A stretch of 50,093 nt of DNA from Bacteroidota bacterium. Its GTDB lineage: Bacteria; Bacteroidota; Bacteroidia; Chitinophagales; BACL12. The position numbers and the translations under genes were made by a program. Shown here piece after piece: positions 42,152 to 50,093 of this stretch. Within the stretch, counting starts at the first letter, position 1; every line of letters begins with the position of its first letter. Under the pieces are notes generated by a model. The model searched no databases. It was not told the DNA's origin and saw nothing but the letters and a program-made list of their open reading frames with translations. Location of the stretch: NCBI GenBank assembly GCA_016124275.1, contig WGOA01000085.1, forward strand, positions 1 through 50,093, written 5' to 3'.

Positions 42152-43495
42152 TCAACGCCCAATACTGGCCCCGAGCAGCTCCTCGCTGTGCACCTCAGAG
42201 AAATCGGCTTCTACATCCACCGCACCTAAGAAGTGCTGCGCGAGGTAGAAAAACACCGTCCCGGTTAACACGGCTACATTGAGGTCCACCACCACGGTGA
42301 TGATGGTGGTGTAGGCGATGAAAAAGAGCTGGATGTTGCGTTTGCGTTTGCGCATCCAGCCGTAACGGAAGAAGGCCATGGGAAAGTCGCGGTCAAAGAC
42401 ATCGAGCCCCGCTTTGAAGAGAACGCCAATAAAAACAGCTGAGGCAATCAACACCATCAACTTTCCAAAGACCAGAAAACCAACCAAGGTAAACAAGCCG
42501 ACAAAGACCCCAGCCATCCGGCTCTGTGCACCTTCTTTCAGCAACAGCACCGAACGGATCGTGGCCTGGGCACCGGGAATGCCCTGTAAAATAGCGGTTA
42601 CACCGTTGGCCAGCCCTTGTGCCAACAACTCGCGATCGTGCTTCGTTTTCTCCCGCGTCATTTTGTCAATAACGAGGCTGGTCAACAGAGAATCAAGGTA
42701 GGCCAGCACGCACAATTGAAGCGCAAGCGGCACAGCGTGCAACAGCATTTCGCTGGTGTACAAACGCGGATCGGAGGGCCAGAAATTCACCACCATTTGC
42801 CCAAACTCGCCTAATGAACCGACAGTTTTCCCCAGGCTGACGTGCGCCACAGAAAGATCAAGGGCAGTGGTCAATGCGGTAAACGAAACAATAGTAACAA
42901 ATATGGAAGGGATAAAACGCCTTATGGATAAAGGGAGTCCGGCACGCTGCAGCAAGAAAGGAATAGCGTAAATGGTCAGCAGCACGCCAAAGGCGATCAA
43001 ACTGTTCAAGCCGATACCCCCCATTAGTGGCTCCTGGTGATGCAGGGCAAAAAGTTTGATCAATTGATCCTTCCAAATGATTACCGCGATGCCGTTCATA
43101 AAGCCGAGCACGACCACCTGCGGCACTTTGGTGATAAAACGACCGAGTCGGAAGATACCCGTCAACGCGATAAACACGCTGCTCAGCAACAAAACAAAGG
43201 TGATGTACTGCTCAGCCAATCGGGGATCCCCGTGAAAATGGTCATAGGCAAAAGCGATGAGAATGGCCGAAATCGATGTCATCGGCGCTGTGGGACCGGA
43301 AGCCTGAAGACGGGTTCCGCCAAACAGCGAAGTAATGATGGGAATGACGGCCGCAGCGAGCATGCCCGCAAAGGCACCCCTGCCGGACATCACCCCAAAG
43401 GCGGCACCCAGGGAAAGGGCGGCAAAGCTCACGGTAAGGCCGGCGAGAATGTCCCGGACCAGCGAGCGTTTAAGAAAGTCAATGCGTTGTTTCAT
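42152..43495 (-). CDS. SulP-family anion transporter without STAS domain
   Basis: 447 residues, ten to twelve helices. SulP features: the N-terminal DILAGLTVSFAALSLGAAFG, ASGPTAPMTSISAI (the substrate-site region), QVVVLGFMNGIAVII, LDSLLTSLVIDKMT and LAQGLANGVTAILQGIPG. The cytoplasmic STAS domain found in most SulP proteins is missing; the protein ends shortly after the last helix. Lies 111 bp after dabB on the same strand. Beside DabA/DabB, bicarbonate is the most attractive substrate (some SulP proteins such as BicA carry it), but sulphate or other anions are not excluded. Confidence 0.85.
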   Translation of the reverse strand: MKQRIDFLKRSLVRDILAGLTVSFAALSLGAAFGVMSGRGAFAGMLAAAVIPIITSLFGGTRLQASGPTAPMTSISAILIAFAYDHFHGDPRLAEQYITFVLLLSSVFIALTGIFRLGRFITKVPQVVVLGFMNGIAVIIWKDQLIKLFALHHQEPLMGGIGLNSLIAFGVLLTIYAIPFLLQRAGLPLSIRRFIPSIFVTIVSFTALTTALDLSVAHVSLGKTVGSLGEFGQMVVNFWPSDPRLYTSEMLLHAVPLALQLCVLAYLDSLLTSLVIDKMTREKTKHDRELLAQGLANGVTAILQGIPGAQATIRSVLLLKEGAQSRMAGVFVGLFTLVGFLVFGKLMVLIASAVFIGVLFKAGLDVFDRDFPMAFFRYGWMRKRKRNIQLFFIAYTTIITVVVDLNVAVLTGTVFFYLAQHFLGAVDVEADFSEVHSEELLGASIGR

Positions 43496-43606
43496 CGGAA
43501 CGAGCTTGAAAAGTTGTGCGTGTTTAAAAATTTAGTCGGCAGGGGCCGAGTAGTTGTTAGAGAGTTTGGCCAGATGCCAACACGGGCAAAAGGCAGGGCT
43601 ACCGTA

Positions 43607-45490
43607 CTATGCGGCCGGCAGTGTGGTTTCGTGGTAAGTTTTAATGTGAGGCCCCAGGAACAGTCGGGCATAAATCCGGATGAGGGCAATTCCGCCCAGA
43701 ATGAAACTGAGTGCGTTGAACAGCGCCAGCCAGAACTGATCCTGGTGAATGTGGCTGAAGAGGATGTCCTCGCCAATGAAGGTGGTGGTGATCGGAAAGC
43801 CCAGCAGCCCAAGGCTGGCCAGCAAGAAGGCAAAGGCCAGACGAGGGTGCTCATAAACATGGCCGTAATAGCGATTTAGGTCAAAAAGACCCGTCTCGCG
43901 GCGCTTTAGCCACAGCAGCAAGCCAAAGCCGGCTGCGCCGCTGATGAGCACACCGCTGAGGTGAAGCCCCAGATCGGCCATGTCCAGGTGTTCATTAAAC
44001 GTAACGGCCAGGGCAATCCAGGCGTGGTGCAGCGTTACCAGCAACCAGGCCAGACGCGGGTGGTGCCGCTCAGAAAAAGCTTTGAGCACCATCAACAACG
44101 CCACAAAAGCAAACGCCTCCGGCAGCCAATCCAATACCGCTGCTGGCAAGGCATAATCCAAAGCCTGCACGATCAGGCCAAGGCCGTACAACGGCGCAAA
44201 GTACACGAGCACATTGGCCGTTGTTAAAAAATCCAGGCGTCGCCCAAGACGCTTAAGCGGCGTAAAAACAACCCGGTTCATGAAAGCGTCCAGGTACCAT
44301 TCGCGCAACGCCAATACATAAAACGTCTGCACCAATTTTTGGGGAAGGACATCCTCCACCGAGCGACGGCGCTGCGGCGATTCGTACACCTGCTCCCGTA
44401 TCCGGTAGCTCACGACCCCGGGAGAAACGAGCAGCTGGTAAGTGCGCAGAAAGGCATTTCCCCCGAAATGGATCAGCGCCAGCGTGGTAAAACCGAGCGC
44501 CACTTCAATGAACATGATACCGATCTGCGCGATAGACGCATAAGCAATTTGCGTCTTTATGCTGCTTTGCACGCGCGCTATCGAAAGCGACACCAACGCC
44601 GTGGCGAGCCCCATGGCACCTACCAGCACGCGGAAGACGGTCTCCTGCTCCCAGAACGCGTAGGTGCGCAGCAGCAGAAACACCCCAAAATGCACGGAAA
44701 GCGACCCGTAAAAAATGGCACTCGACGTAGTAGGCCCTTCCATGGCTCGGGGCAGCCAGGATGAAAAGGGCAACTGGGCAGACTTGGCCGCGGCGGCTAC
44801 CAGCAGGCACAAGCTGATGAACAGGAAGGAAGACTCGTGCTCCTGCAGCATATGCGCCACCAGCGCATGGTCCTGCAACGTGGTGAAAGTGATGTTCTGG
44901 TGCCACAGGTGATGGCTGGCCCACATGGCAAGCAGCACGCCCACATCGCCGATGCGGTAAATGGAAAAGACTTTAACCGCATTGCGGACCGGGAGGAAAC
45001 GCTCGCGGTAAAAGGCAATGAGCAGAAACGAAGAGAGCCCCAACACTTCCCAACCGGCAAAAAGTGTTTCAAAATTTCCGGCCAGCACCGTCAGGTTGTA
45101 GCCAAAAAAGAACAACTGCAAGGTCAGGAAAAAACGTTTGAAGCCCTGCTCCAAATGCAGGTAGTACTGGCTGTAACGCAGCACCAAAAATGTAACCAGG
45201 CTTCCGGTAAACAAGAATGCCATGGCCGTGCGATCCAGGTAAAAATCAATCAGGAACTCGTAGCCGTGCGTGCGGTAAAGCACCAGTTCCCGCACATTGA
45301 TGGCAGGAAAATCCTGGGCTGCCCAGAGGCCGGACAACGTCAAAACACTGAGCAAATGCAAGGCAACCGCAGCAAAAGCAAGCTGAGCGATGCCCCGTTC
45401 AGCTTGCGGCTTAAACAGGGCCGTTAGCGCCATGCCCGCTGCAGGTAGCAACACAGCTAACAATAACATTACTTTAATAATGGATAACAT
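43607..45490 (-). CDS. dabB: DabB-like proton-conducting membrane subunit (NuoL family)
   Basis: 627 residues, about 14-16 helices. It belongs to the proton-pumping NuoL/MrpA group: GNFETLFAGWEVLGLSSFLLIAFYR with the conserved Glu, YRIGDVGVLLAMW, AAAAKSAQLPFSSWLPRAMEGPT with the key Lys and the W-L-P-x-A-M motif, and KTQIAYASIAQIG. It starts 8 bp after dabA, so it pairs with the DUF2309 protein as DabB, the membrane half of the energy-coupled inorganic carbon pump. The long hydrophilic stretch YRIREQVYESPQRRRSVEDV is characteristic of this subgroup rather than complex I. Confidence 0.9.
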   Translation of the reverse strand: MLSIIKVMLLLAVLLPAAGMALTALFKPQAERGIAQLAFAAVALHLLSVLTLSGLWAAQDFPAINVRELVLYRTHGYEFLIDFYLDRTAMAFLFTGSLVTFLVLRYSQYYLHLEQGFKRFFLTLQLFFFGYNLTVLAGNFETLFAGWEVLGLSSFLLIAFYRERFLPVRNAVKVFSIYRIGDVGVLLAMWASHHLWHQNITFTTLQDHALVAHMLQEHESSFLFISLCLLVAAAAKSAQLPFSSWLPRAMEGPTTSSAIFYGSLSVHFGVFLLLRTYAFWEQETVFRVLVGAMGLATALVSLSIARVQSSIKTQIAYASIAQIGIMFIEVALGFTTLALIHFGGNAFLRTYQLLVSPGVVSYRIREQVYESPQRRRSVEDVLPQKLVQTFYVLALREWYLDAFMNRVVFTPLKRLGRRLDFLTTANVLVYFAPLYGLGLIVQALDYALPAAVLDWLPEAFAFVALLMVLKAFSERHHPRLAWLLVTLHHAWIALAVTFNEHLDMADLGLHLSGVLISGAAGFGLLLWLKRRETGLFDLNRYYGHVYEHPRLAFAFLLASLGLLGFPITTTFIGEDILFSHIHQDQFWLALFNALSFILGGIALIRIYARLFLGPHIKTYHETTLPAA

Positions 45491-45498
45491 TAGTTTTG

Positions 45499-48294
45499 TT
45501 ATTGTTGCAGGGTATAAACCGGCAAGGTCTCATTTTCATGGCGAACCAGTGCTTCAGGGTCTTCCAGCACAGGAAGTGCTTTGGTCAGGGGCACATAAGG
45601 CACCATGCGGTCATGTCGCCAGACAAACAGGGCATGATCGCTGGGCCTTACGGCAGCAAGCAACACCCACTCGTTCCGGAACCACTCGGCGGTAGCCGGA
45701 TGGCGATTGATGACATTGACCAACAATTCCGGGTCCTGCTCTACCACCACCAACAGCCGCACAGGTTCGTGGATGTTGGTCATTTGCAGCGGCAGACCGG
45801 TGCGCAGGTCACCGTCCATGCCGTTGGCCACCCCGTGCAAGCCCATGACGTTGTGCGAAAGTTTGGTTCCCGCTCCGAGCCGTGAATTGTCCACGCGGCT
45901 GAAATAGTATTCCAGGTTGATGCCGCCGCAAACCGGCGCCACTGCCCGCAAAATGCCGAGCAGCGCGTCGCCGTTCGGGTCTTCGCGGTAGTCGTAGGAA
46001 TTCAAAAACGCCCTTCGATCTAAAAAGAGGTGCTGGTTGCTCTCGCGCCGCCCCACGATGCACAGCGCATTGGTGGCGTGGTTCCACTCCGGGCGTGGCT
46101 CAAAGAGCGAAACCGAGCGCAGGGTAACGTCGCGATGCACGGCTGCCGCCGGGCGGTGGGTGTTGGTGCCCGCAAAACGGCGGGAGCGCTCCCGCGCATT
46201 CCAATCCAGGCTTTTGCGAAAAACTGCGCAGTTGTTGCGGTGAAGCCCGGCGTGGGGCGCAGCAAGCAGGTGCTCGTCGTAACAGGCTATCTCGTCGCGG
46301 GTGGTGTCGTGCAGGCCGGCCAAGAACCAGGTTTCGGGCGAAAGGAGAATGCCGCGTTGGGCAAGGACGTTTCGAACTTCCGGATCATTGGCCATGGTGG
46401 CGAAAACCCGCGCGTTCACCGAACCAGCCCGCCCGCTGCAAGCCCCGCAATCGTAACCGGCGTAGTGCGTGTTGTTGACGCTGCTGGCCCCGTGGCCGAT
46501 GACGTACACCAGGCGGGGAAAGTCGCGGACCAACCCGATGCTGCGCAGCTGCCCTTCGACGCGGTCGGCCTGCTCGCGGATGGTAAAACCAACTTGCAAC
46601 CCGTTGGCGTATTCCGGCGGATCGGCGGCGAGGATGCTCAGGCGCCCTTGCGGATCCATGTGGCGGAAAGAGGAAACCATGGCGGGGGTTTCGCCGGGTC
46701 GGAAGATGCTGGCGGCCAGCCGAAAAGCCGCCGCGAACCCTACGGTTGACCCCAAAGCCCAGCCCCCCAGCAAACTTTGCGAATGGCGGCTGTAGTGCGT
46801 GTCGCGCTGGGTCTTGCGGTGCTTCAGGCGGTTGGGCGCCTCGCTTTCGCGGATCAGGTAGCGCGGTTGAACTGGCGCCGGGCACACCTTGGTGGGATAA
46901 AGGGCGTGTTCCGGCTGGAAAAAGAATTCCACGTTGAAAAAACCCGGCGTGCCGTAAGTGCGTGTTCCCGGCGAAAACTGTTCCAGGTAGCGGCGAAGCG
47001 AGCAGCTTCTGTCATCGATGCACACGATGGCGGCAAAGGGTTCGTTGTGTGCGGGGACAGCGGCTTGCGCGGATTGCGCAGGGACCGCGTGTGCGATGGC
47101 GGGGGCGGCGGTTTCGGTGGTTGCGGCGGGAGCAAGCGAACCGGACGCAAGCGAAGCGGACGCAGGTAATGCCGGCGGCGGCGCGGGAGCTACCAGCGCG
47201 GACGCAGGTAATGCCGGCGGCGGCGCGGGAGCTACCAGCGCGGACGCAGGTGATGCAGACGGCGGCGCGGGGCTTTGCAACCCGCACAACACCTGGTCAA
47301 ACCAGCTCCATTCGTAGGCATCCTGCCAGATGGCCAAAACCTCAAAGTATTCGCTGGGGGAAACCGGGCCAAACAGATTCGGCAAGGGAAGTTGGGTCTT
47401 GGTGGCCAGTGGCGCCCAAGTGTCCCCTAAATGAGCATCGAGGGCATCAATTTCCAGCAGCAGTTCCAGGGCGATGGCGTCGCGCAGGGAAATAGGCCTT
47501 GTGGGAGGCTCCGCCAGCCCTTTTCGCTCCTCCAAAACCGCTACCATGCCCGACCAGCCTGGATGCGCAAAAGCCTGGTCAAAGAGATAAGTGGTAAAAG
47601 CCCCCTCATCGCCCACCAGCAACGTGAGCAGATCGCGCAAGGCACAGGGCGTCTCCAGCAGCAAACGCCGGGCGCGTTGGCCGCGGAACAGCGACAACAG
47701 GCTGCCAGCTTCAAGCTTGCGCACCGAAGCCAGCAAGCCGTCCTGATCACTCAGCCCGCGGGCCTCATCCTGGCCATTCGGAAACTTCCAGAGCGCGATG
47801 CCCTGATCCAGGTAATTGCCCAGCAGCCGGAACAACAGCGGATGCATATCCTTGTCCAGGTTGACTCGGTAACGATCCTTCCATAAACGCCTGAACGAAC
47901 CAATCCGCGGCTCTCGAGCTGCACCATAAGGTTCGTTCAGCACGCGTTGCTTCAAGTTGCGCAAGCTTTGGTCCAGAACGTCCCCGCGCAGCGCGGATGC
48001 TACCCTTCGCCCGCCCTCACAAACCGTCTGCACAAAATGCCGTTCGATAACCTGATCCAACACGTCCTCCCGGATGCGTCCCGCCGTGTACAATCGCCGG
48101 TACTCGGGCAACGGCAAGTACGTGCTGTACCCAAAAATCTCCGAAGCCGCGTGCAGCGCCTTGTGGAAACGCTGCTCTTGAAACGCGTGCAGCGTATTGT
48201 GGTGAATGAAGTCCTTTAGCGGTGCCTGCGACGGCAAATAGTGCCGCAACGCATGCAAGGTATGCTCCTCTTCAAAAGCGAGGTGCTGCTCCAT
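45499..48294 (-). CDS. dabA: DabA (DUF2309), zinc subunit of the inorganic carbon pump
   Basis: 931 residues, longer than usual. Characterised DabA proteins form a beta-carbonic-anhydrase-like site with a zinc bound by two Cys, one Asp and one His. All are present: Cys425 and Asp427 in VCIDDRSC, His601 in IGHGASS and Cys616 in YDCGACSG; the 15-residue His-Cys spacing matches the family. The N-terminus has FIHHNTLHAFQ. Just before the zinc site, residues ~340-420 form a Pro/Ala-rich stretch with 14-residue repeats that I do not expect in other DabA proteins. It should hydrate CO2 to bicarbonate vectorially with DabB in the inner membrane. Confidence 0.93.
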   Translation of the reverse strand: MEQHLAFEEEHTLHALRHYLPSQAPLKDFIHHNTLHAFQEQRFHKALHAASEIFGYSTYLPLPEYRRLYTAGRIREDVLDQVIERHFVQTVCEGGRRVASALRGDVLDQSLRNLKQRVLNEPYGAAREPRIGSFRRLWKDRYRVNLDKDMHPLLFRLLGNYLDQGIALWKFPNGQDEARGLSDQDGLLASVRKLEAGSLLSLFRGQRARRLLLETPCALRDLLTLLVGDEGAFTTYLFDQAFAHPGWSGMVAVLEERKGLAEPPTRPISLRDAIALELLLEIDALDAHLGDTWAPLATKTQLPLPNLFGPVSPSEYFEVLAIWQDAYEWSWFDQVLCGLQSPAPPSASPASALVAPAPPPALPASALVAPAPPPALPASASLASGSLAPAATTETAAPAIAHAVPAQSAQAAVPAHNEPFAAIVCIDDRSCSLRRYLEQFSPGTRTYGTPGFFNVEFFFQPEHALYPTKVCPAPVQPRYLIRESEAPNRLKHRKTQRDTHYSRHSQSLLGGWALGSTVGFAAAFRLAASIFRPGETPAMVSSFRHMDPQGRLSILAADPPEYANGLQVGFTIREQADRVEGQLRSIGLVRDFPRLVYVIGHGASSVNNTHYAGYDCGACSGRAGSVNARVFATMANDPEVRNVLAQRGILLSPETWFLAGLHDTTRDEIACYDEHLLAAPHAGLHRNNCAVFRKSLDWNARERSRRFAGTNTHRPAAAVHRDVTLRSVSLFEPRPEWNHATNALCIVGRRESNQHLFLDRRAFLNSYDYREDPNGDALLGILRAVAPVCGGINLEYYFSRVDNSRLGAGTKLSHNVMGLHGVANGMDGDLRTGLPLQMTNIHEPVRLLVVVEQDPELLVNVINRHPATAEWFRNEWVLLAAVRPSDHALFVWRHDRMVPYVPLTKALPVLEDPEALVRHENETLPVYTLQQ
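47159..47272 (-). repeat. Tandem 42-bp coding repeats in dabA (2.7 copies)
   Basis: Two essentially identical 42-bp units (47159-47200 and 47201-47242) and a diverged partial third encode the 14-residue unit ALVAPAPPPALPAS. Near-identity at the DNA level suggests recent expansion. Confidence 0.9.
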
Positions 48295-48377
48295 GATGAG
48301 CCCATATAAAATGTTACGAAAACGTGTGAGGCGGCTGCGTGCATACTACGCGCCGCGCAACGGCATAAACGCCGTGC

Positions 48378-48878
48378 TCAGGCCTGGGCCAAAAAGGCGC
48401 GCCAGGAACAATACAGGTCGTACAGGGGAAGGGCTTGGGCGTCTTTGCCCTGCTCATGTCCGTAACGGCTAGTTGACTGCGCATCCGGAAGCCCCAACCG
48501 AGCGGCATAACATCTTGAACCCGGACACTCTTTGCCCGACTTTACCTCGGATTCTTCGGCGGGATTTCCGCTTTTTGGATGGGCGGCAAAGGAACCCTGC
48601 GCATTCGTGCTGAATACAGCTAGCTGGGTCTGTGACGAACTGGCGTCCCGAGTTTGTTTTCCAAAACCATCACCCTCTCCTGCCGGGAGAATGAGGGTTT
48701 CGGTTATCGCTCCATTGGAAGATGCGACCACCTGCCCGAATGCTTCCCGCTTTAGATACCCTGGATCCAGGACAGTGCTGTACACTGCAAGGAGCCCCAC
48801 AATCAGCCAAAGCGCAGTAAAAAGGCTCTGCTTTGGCCGGGATTGGGGGTGGGATGAGGCAACGGATTTCATGGGCAT
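48378..48878 (-). CDS. Single-span membrane protein of unknown function upstream of dabA
   Basis: 166 residues (ATG at 48878, or two codons later at 48872). One clear helix near the N-terminus (LFTALWLIVGLLAVYSTVL, residues ~19-37) is followed by a mostly polar, probably disordered region and a C-terminal part with cysteines (KECPGSRCYAARLGLPD, YDLYCSWRAF). No family recognised. An exact TAATTTTG promoter box lies 15 nt before the start, and dabA follows after 83 bp, so it may be the first gene of the dab operon. The opposite strand is also open over part of the region, but the helix and promoter favour this strand. Confidence 0.55.
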   Translation of the reverse strand: MPMKSVASSHPQSRPKQSLFTALWLIVGLLAVYSTVLDPGYLKREAFGQVVASSNGAITETLILPAGEGDGFGKQTRDASSSQTQLAVFSTNAQGSFAAHPKSGNPAEESEVKSGKECPGSRCYAARLGLPDAQSTSRYGHEQGKDAQALPLYDLYCSWRAFLAQA

Positions 48879-48892
48879 ACCCTAAGGCCTGG

Positions 48893-48900
48893 CAAAATTA
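48893..48900 (-). promoter_or_regulatory. -7 box (TAATTTTG), candidate dab operon promoter
   Basis: Exact TAnnTTTG match, identical to the one before tRNA-Arg, 15 nt upstream of the 166-residue membrane protein start. A T-rich patch sits about 20 nt further upstream. Confidence 0.5.
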
Positions 48901-49068
48901 CACCAATTTCCATACGGAAAACAGGTCAAAAATGCTTGTAATGTGAAGGGGTTAATCTGATGGACCCATCTCCCCTGATTCCATGATTCCAAAACTCCGC
49001 TTGGATCAGCTATACGCCCTCCTTATAGTATCAAAATCATAAAGCTTCTTCGCCATAAAAAATCTAAA

Positions 49069-49362
49069 TCACGGCAAATGCTGCTCATAGTCCATGCTCT
49101 GATGAAGCACGCGAACCACGAGAATCCCCTTTGGAATGACTAAGTAAAAGATACTATGCGATCCATAACTGAACCGTCTAAGCCCGCTGGCTAACGCTGC
49201 AGCACCCCTACCTAACTCCGGATTGTCGGAAAGAAGCACAAAATGCTTCTCCATTGCCTCCATATATGTTAGGGCATTTTGGATACCGAATTGGAGTATC
49301 CCATACTCGAACACATTCTCAAGGTCAATAGTAGCTGCTACTGAAAGCTTATAAACGCCCAT
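49069..49362 (-). CDS. parE: ParE/RelE-family toxin
   Basis: 97 residues. ParE-type fold features: YKLSVAATIDLENVFEYGI at the N-terminus (first strand and helix), NPELGRGAAALASGLRRFSYG in the middle and the closing strands SIFYLVIPKGILVVRVLHQSMD. Typical ParE toxins poison gyrase; RelE-type relatives cleave mRNA; the sequence fits ParE better (RVLHQSMD ending). The start overlaps the antitoxin gene by 14 bp. AT-rich composition compared with the dab region suggests a mobile origin. Confidence 0.88.
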   Translation of the reverse strand: MGVYKLSVAATIDLENVFEYGILQFGIQNALTYMEAMEKHFVLLSDNPELGRGAAALASGLRRFSYGSHSIFYLVIPKGILVVRVLHQSMDYEQHLP

Positions 49363-49606
49363 CCCTTCGAAGTTGCGCCTCTTTCGATTTTAGAATTTGA
49401 GCTACAGTGCGCGAACTGACTCCACTCTTCAAACCCTCATTAATGGCTTCTCGTAGCGCATATAGCTTAGCGTTATTCTCCCGGTCTCTTCTTACCAATT
49501 CGCGAACGTATTCACTCTCATTGGCATACTCACCTGAAGCAACAAGAGCTTGCATCCAGTTGCTCAGCGTGTTCGTAAAGGTGATTGACTTGCGGATAGT
49601 TGCCAT
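49349..49606 (-). CDS. parD: ParD-type antitoxin
   Basis: 85 residues. An N-terminal ribbon-helix-helix DNA-binding part (IRKSITFTNTLSNWMQALVA, YANESEYVRELVRRD) is followed by a helical C-terminal part that should wrap the toxin (LYALREAINEGLKSGVSSR). Gene order antitoxin-toxin with overlap is standard. A palindromic operator and -7 box lie just upstream, as expected for autoregulation. Confidence 0.9.
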   Translation of the reverse strand: MATIRKSITFTNTLSNWMQALVASGEYANESEYVRELVRRDRENNAKLYALREAINEGLKSGVSSRTVAQILKSKEAQLRRDGRL

Positions 49607-49625
49607 TCGTGAACGTATTTAACAC

Positions 49626-49633
49626 CAAATTTA
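49626..49633 (-). promoter_or_regulatory. -7 box (TAAATTTG) for parDE
   Basis: Exact TAnnTTTG match on the minus strand, 20 nt before the parD ATG. Confidence 0.6.
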
Positions 49634-49640
49634 ATCAAAG

Positions 49641-49658
49641 TGGTGCGAAATCGCACCA
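49641..49658. promoter_or_regulatory. Palindromic operator of parDE
   Basis: TGGTGCGAAATCGCACCA: perfect 8-bp arms around a 2-bp centre, 7 bp upstream of the -7 box, in the promoter spacer. This is where a ribbon-helix-helix ParD dimer pair would bind to block transcription. Confidence 0.65.
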
Positions 49659-50010
49659 TTTCTGTTCATTCTACTATAAAATATAATAATTTTAACAAAT
49701 AAAACCTGGCTACCATTTCCTGGCATAAGGCTAATTTTATGATATTAAGAAGTATAACAATAGATAGCATAGCTTTTGGCTCGAATCTATGTACTGTCAA
49801 GGGCTTTGCCTGCAATGACTTTATCTTTCAGATCCTTCTCTAGTGAACAATTTGCCGCTGGCAGTACTTTCAAATAAAATATTTATAATAAAATATACTA
49901 ATATTGATAATGAATACAATATAATCACATTAATGGTTTTACGAATCATAGCACAAGTTCAACTGAACCTCTCCATTCGCCCGACCAACAGTTGCCAGTC
50001 TTAAAAGAAT
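49659..50010. other. AT-rich intergenic region
   Basis: About 350 bp of AT-rich sequence between the parDE promoter and the transposase tail. One minus-strand frame at about 49787-49873 reads KVLPAANCSLEKDLKDKV and IAGKALDST before a stop, with no start codon, and may be a coding remnant. No clear terminal inverted repeat of the element was found by eye. Confidence 0.5.
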
Positions 50011-50093
50011 TTAGGCAGCTTTCATGTAGATGTCTTCAAGCTTTCTTCGGTTGATTCCACGGTGGTTTCGTTTGTTGTACCAATTTGGAGCAC
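50011..50093 (-). CDS. Transposase C-terminus (integrase-core type), cut by window edge
   Basis: The last 26 codons of a minus-strand frame end APNWYNKRNHRGINRRKLED then IYMKAA and TAA (50011-50013). The pattern W-Y-N-x-x-R-x-H-x-G-I-N-x-R with a following D-I-Y resembles the end of rve/DDE transposases (IS3/IS481-like), which close with YN..RPH..L...P..VY. The family is not settled. It marks an insertion sequence entering from the right. Confidence 0.55.
   Translation of the reverse strand, partial: APNWYNKRNHRGINRRKLEDIYMKAA

Noticed and set aside
47159-47272. 42-bp repeats as CRISPR or mobile repeat
   Set aside because: In frame, coding for a Pro/Ala linker, no spacers.
48532-48885. 117-codon plus-strand frame opposite the protein upstream of dabA
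   Set aside because: The minus strand has a membrane helix and a promoter box at the right distance; the plus frame shows neither.

Overview
The window is a 50-kb piece of chromosome from a member of the Bacteroidota. The evidence is type IX secretion (T9SS) C-terminal sorting domains, an Alternative Complex III (Act) respiratory cluster, a two-gene atpDC operon away from the rest of the ATP synthase genes, and repeated promoter boxes of the Bacteroidota form TAnnTTTG. GC content looks moderate to high, and long alanine/proline/serine-rich stretches occur in several proteins. A Saprospiria-like aerobic heterotroph is my best guess; the rank below phylum is inference.

Layout. (1) 1-6300: the end of ppdK, a decayed T9SS sorting-domain remnant, a secreted BNR-repeat protein, tRNA-Arg(TCT), and two very small secreted proteins that are little more than signal peptide, linker and sorting domain. 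A related sequence block lies upstream of the tRNA and of both small genes. (2) 6.3-17.4 kb: housekeeping and envelope genes: a VPS10/sortilin-like propeller protein, ung, a large membrane-anchored DUF3352-like/propeller protein, a DUF423 protein, an AT-rich orphan coiled-coil gene, an MlaE/MlaF lipid-transport pair and a short-chain dehydrogenase, followed by a 20-bp tandem repeat. (3) 17.5-34.9 kb: one unbroken minus-strand respiratory cluster. In transcription order it is actA-B-C-D-E-F, ctaC, ctaD, ctaB, two subunit III genes, a subunit IV gene, two Sco-like genes, a DUF420 gene and a small CxxC membrane protein. Together these should oxidise menaquinol, carry electrons through haem c to an A1-type cytochrome oxidase, and assemble its copper and haem centres. 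(4) 35-42 kb: two lipoproteins, atpDC, a GNAT-like protein, an outer-membrane barrel protein and a flavodoxin. (5) 42-48.9 kb: a likely inorganic-carbon uptake island, dabA-dabB-sulP, led by an unknown single-span membrane protein. (6) 49-50.1 kb: an AT-rich accessory end with a parDE toxin-antitoxin pair, its palindromic operator and the tail of a transposase running off the window.

Points most worth a second look: the paired mini T9SS proteins with their shared upstream block; a Sco paralogue that keeps the CxxxC pair but has arginine in place of the copper-binding histidine; histidine-rich tails or loops on three subunits of the respiratory cluster; a proline/alanine tandem-repeat insertion just before the zinc site of DabA; and the dab-SulP operon with its unknown first gene. 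All functional calls come from reading motifs by eye; no database search was run.
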